In this document: in pieces, positions 63,642 through 64,000 of the stretch | Numbering within the stretch: the stretch's first letter is position 1 | Layout of the letters: each line of letters starts with the position of its first letter | NCBI RefSeq assembly: GCF_009857835.1 | Contig: NZ_WWCL01000003.1 | Location: 682,001 to 746,000 of the forward strand | Reading direction: 5' to 3' | DNA length: 64,000 nucleotides | From: Duganella fentianensis | GTDB lineage: Bacteria > Pseudomonadota > Gammaproteobacteria > Burkholderiales > Burkholderiaceae_D | The notes under the pieces: generated by a model | What the model was told of the DNA's origin: nothing | Databases searched by the model: none | What the model saw: the letters and a program-made list of their open reading frames with translations, nothing else | Made by a program: the position numbers and the translations under genes

Positions 63642-64000
63642 ATGAGCAAACAAATTCAAGACGCCTACATCGTCGCCGCGACCCGTACCCCGATCGGCAA
63701 AGCGCCACGCGGTATGTTCAACAAGACCCGCCCAGACGATCTGCTGGTGCGCGTAATGCAATCGGCACTGGCACAGGCTCCTGGCCTGGACCCGGCCCTG
63801 ATCACCGACGCCATCATCGGCTGCTCCTTCCCTGAAGCAGAGCAGGGCTTCAACATCGCCCGTCAATCGGTGCTGCTGGCTGGTCTGCCACGCACCATCG
63901 GCGGCGTGACCGTCAACCGTTACTGCGCTTCCGGTATCACCGCGCTGGCCATGGCCGCTGACCGTATCCGCGTTGGCGAAGCTGATGCGATGATCGCTGG
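63642..64000 (+). CDS. fadA: Acetyl-CoA C-acyltransferase (thiolase), 3' truncated
   Basis: The first 119 residues; the frame runs off the right edge. Thiolase N-terminal domain: AYIVAATRTPIGKAPRGMF, GCSFPEAEQGFNIARQ, and the nucleophile Cys95 in NRYCASG. Completes the beta-oxidation set. GAAAGAATAA precedes the ATG at 63642. Confidence 0.93.
   Translation, partial: MSKQIQDAYIVAATRTPIGKAPRGMFNKTRPDDLLVRVMQSALAQAPGLDPALITDAIIGCSFPEAEQGFNIARQSVLLAGLPRTIGGVTVNRYCASGITALAMAADRIRVGEADAMIA

Overview
The window is a gene-dense, roughly 60% GC chromosomal segment from a betaproteobacterium, most likely Burkholderiales, family Oxalobacteraceae (Massilia/Duganella/Janthinobacterium type). Grounds: the kdsD-kdsC-lptCAB-rpoN-hpf and TPR-lolB-ispE-tRNA-Gln-prs-rplY-pth orders, a PEP-CTERM protein, paired HprK/PtsN, UbiJ/UbiB, and strong codon bias. 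No plasmid, phage, insertion sequence or CRISPR signal was seen; almost everything is core chromosome.

Layout. 1-3.6 kb: tail of a secreted Ca-loop protein, a fused aroK-aroB gene, dgt and a small coiled-coil membrane protein. 3.6-7.6 kb (leftward): mutM, a dynamin-like GTPase and mutY, apparently one transcription unit. 7.7-13.9 kb: TPR lipoprotein, lolB, ispE, tRNA-Gln, prs, rplY, pth. 13.9-18.6 kb: three hydrolases (M20 amidohydrolase, DUF885, PEP-CTERM metalloprotease) lying between pth and ychF. 19-25 kb: ychF, a solute-binding-like protein, an NYN/OST-HTH protein, a MOSC protein and a diguanylate cyclase. 25-27 kb: a Kef-type antiporter. 27.2-32.7 kb: Kdo/LPS-transport genes kdsD, kdsC, lptC, lptA, lptB, then rpoN and hpf.

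32.8-39.4 kb: a 3-hydroxyisobutyryl-CoA hydrolase-like gene and a DUF1640-like gene, then ptsN-hprK-rapZ, queF and ilvA on the opposite strand, so the usual hpf-ptsN continuity is broken. 39.5-49.8 kb: YqaA, a 1338-residue FAD/Fe-S oxidoreductase, HIT, DUF971, ubiE, Tim44-like, ubiJ, ubiB and a methyltransferase. 49.9-58 kb: FmdB, DUF502, aspS, nudB, a leftward NatAB-like ABC exporter, and a YbhP-like/ClsB/S4 group. 58.1-64 kb: a TetR regulator followed by a fatty-acid beta-oxidation operon (acyl-CoA dehydrogenase, FadB-type, thioesterase, thiolase) that runs off the right edge.

Themes: envelope biogenesis (lolB, kdsDC, lptCAB, clsB), ubiquinone synthesis (ubiE, ubiJ, ubiB), nitrogen/PTS control (rpoN, ptsN, hprK, rapZ), oxidized-guanine repair, and fatty-acid oxidation. 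I found no clearly new multi-gene system. The best leads are the AroK-AroB fusion, the dynamin-like GTPase embedded between mutM and mutY, terminators abutting the start codons of pth and nudB, hairpin-rich leaders of prs, rplY and the NYN gene, and a candidate TetR operator before the beta-oxidation genes.
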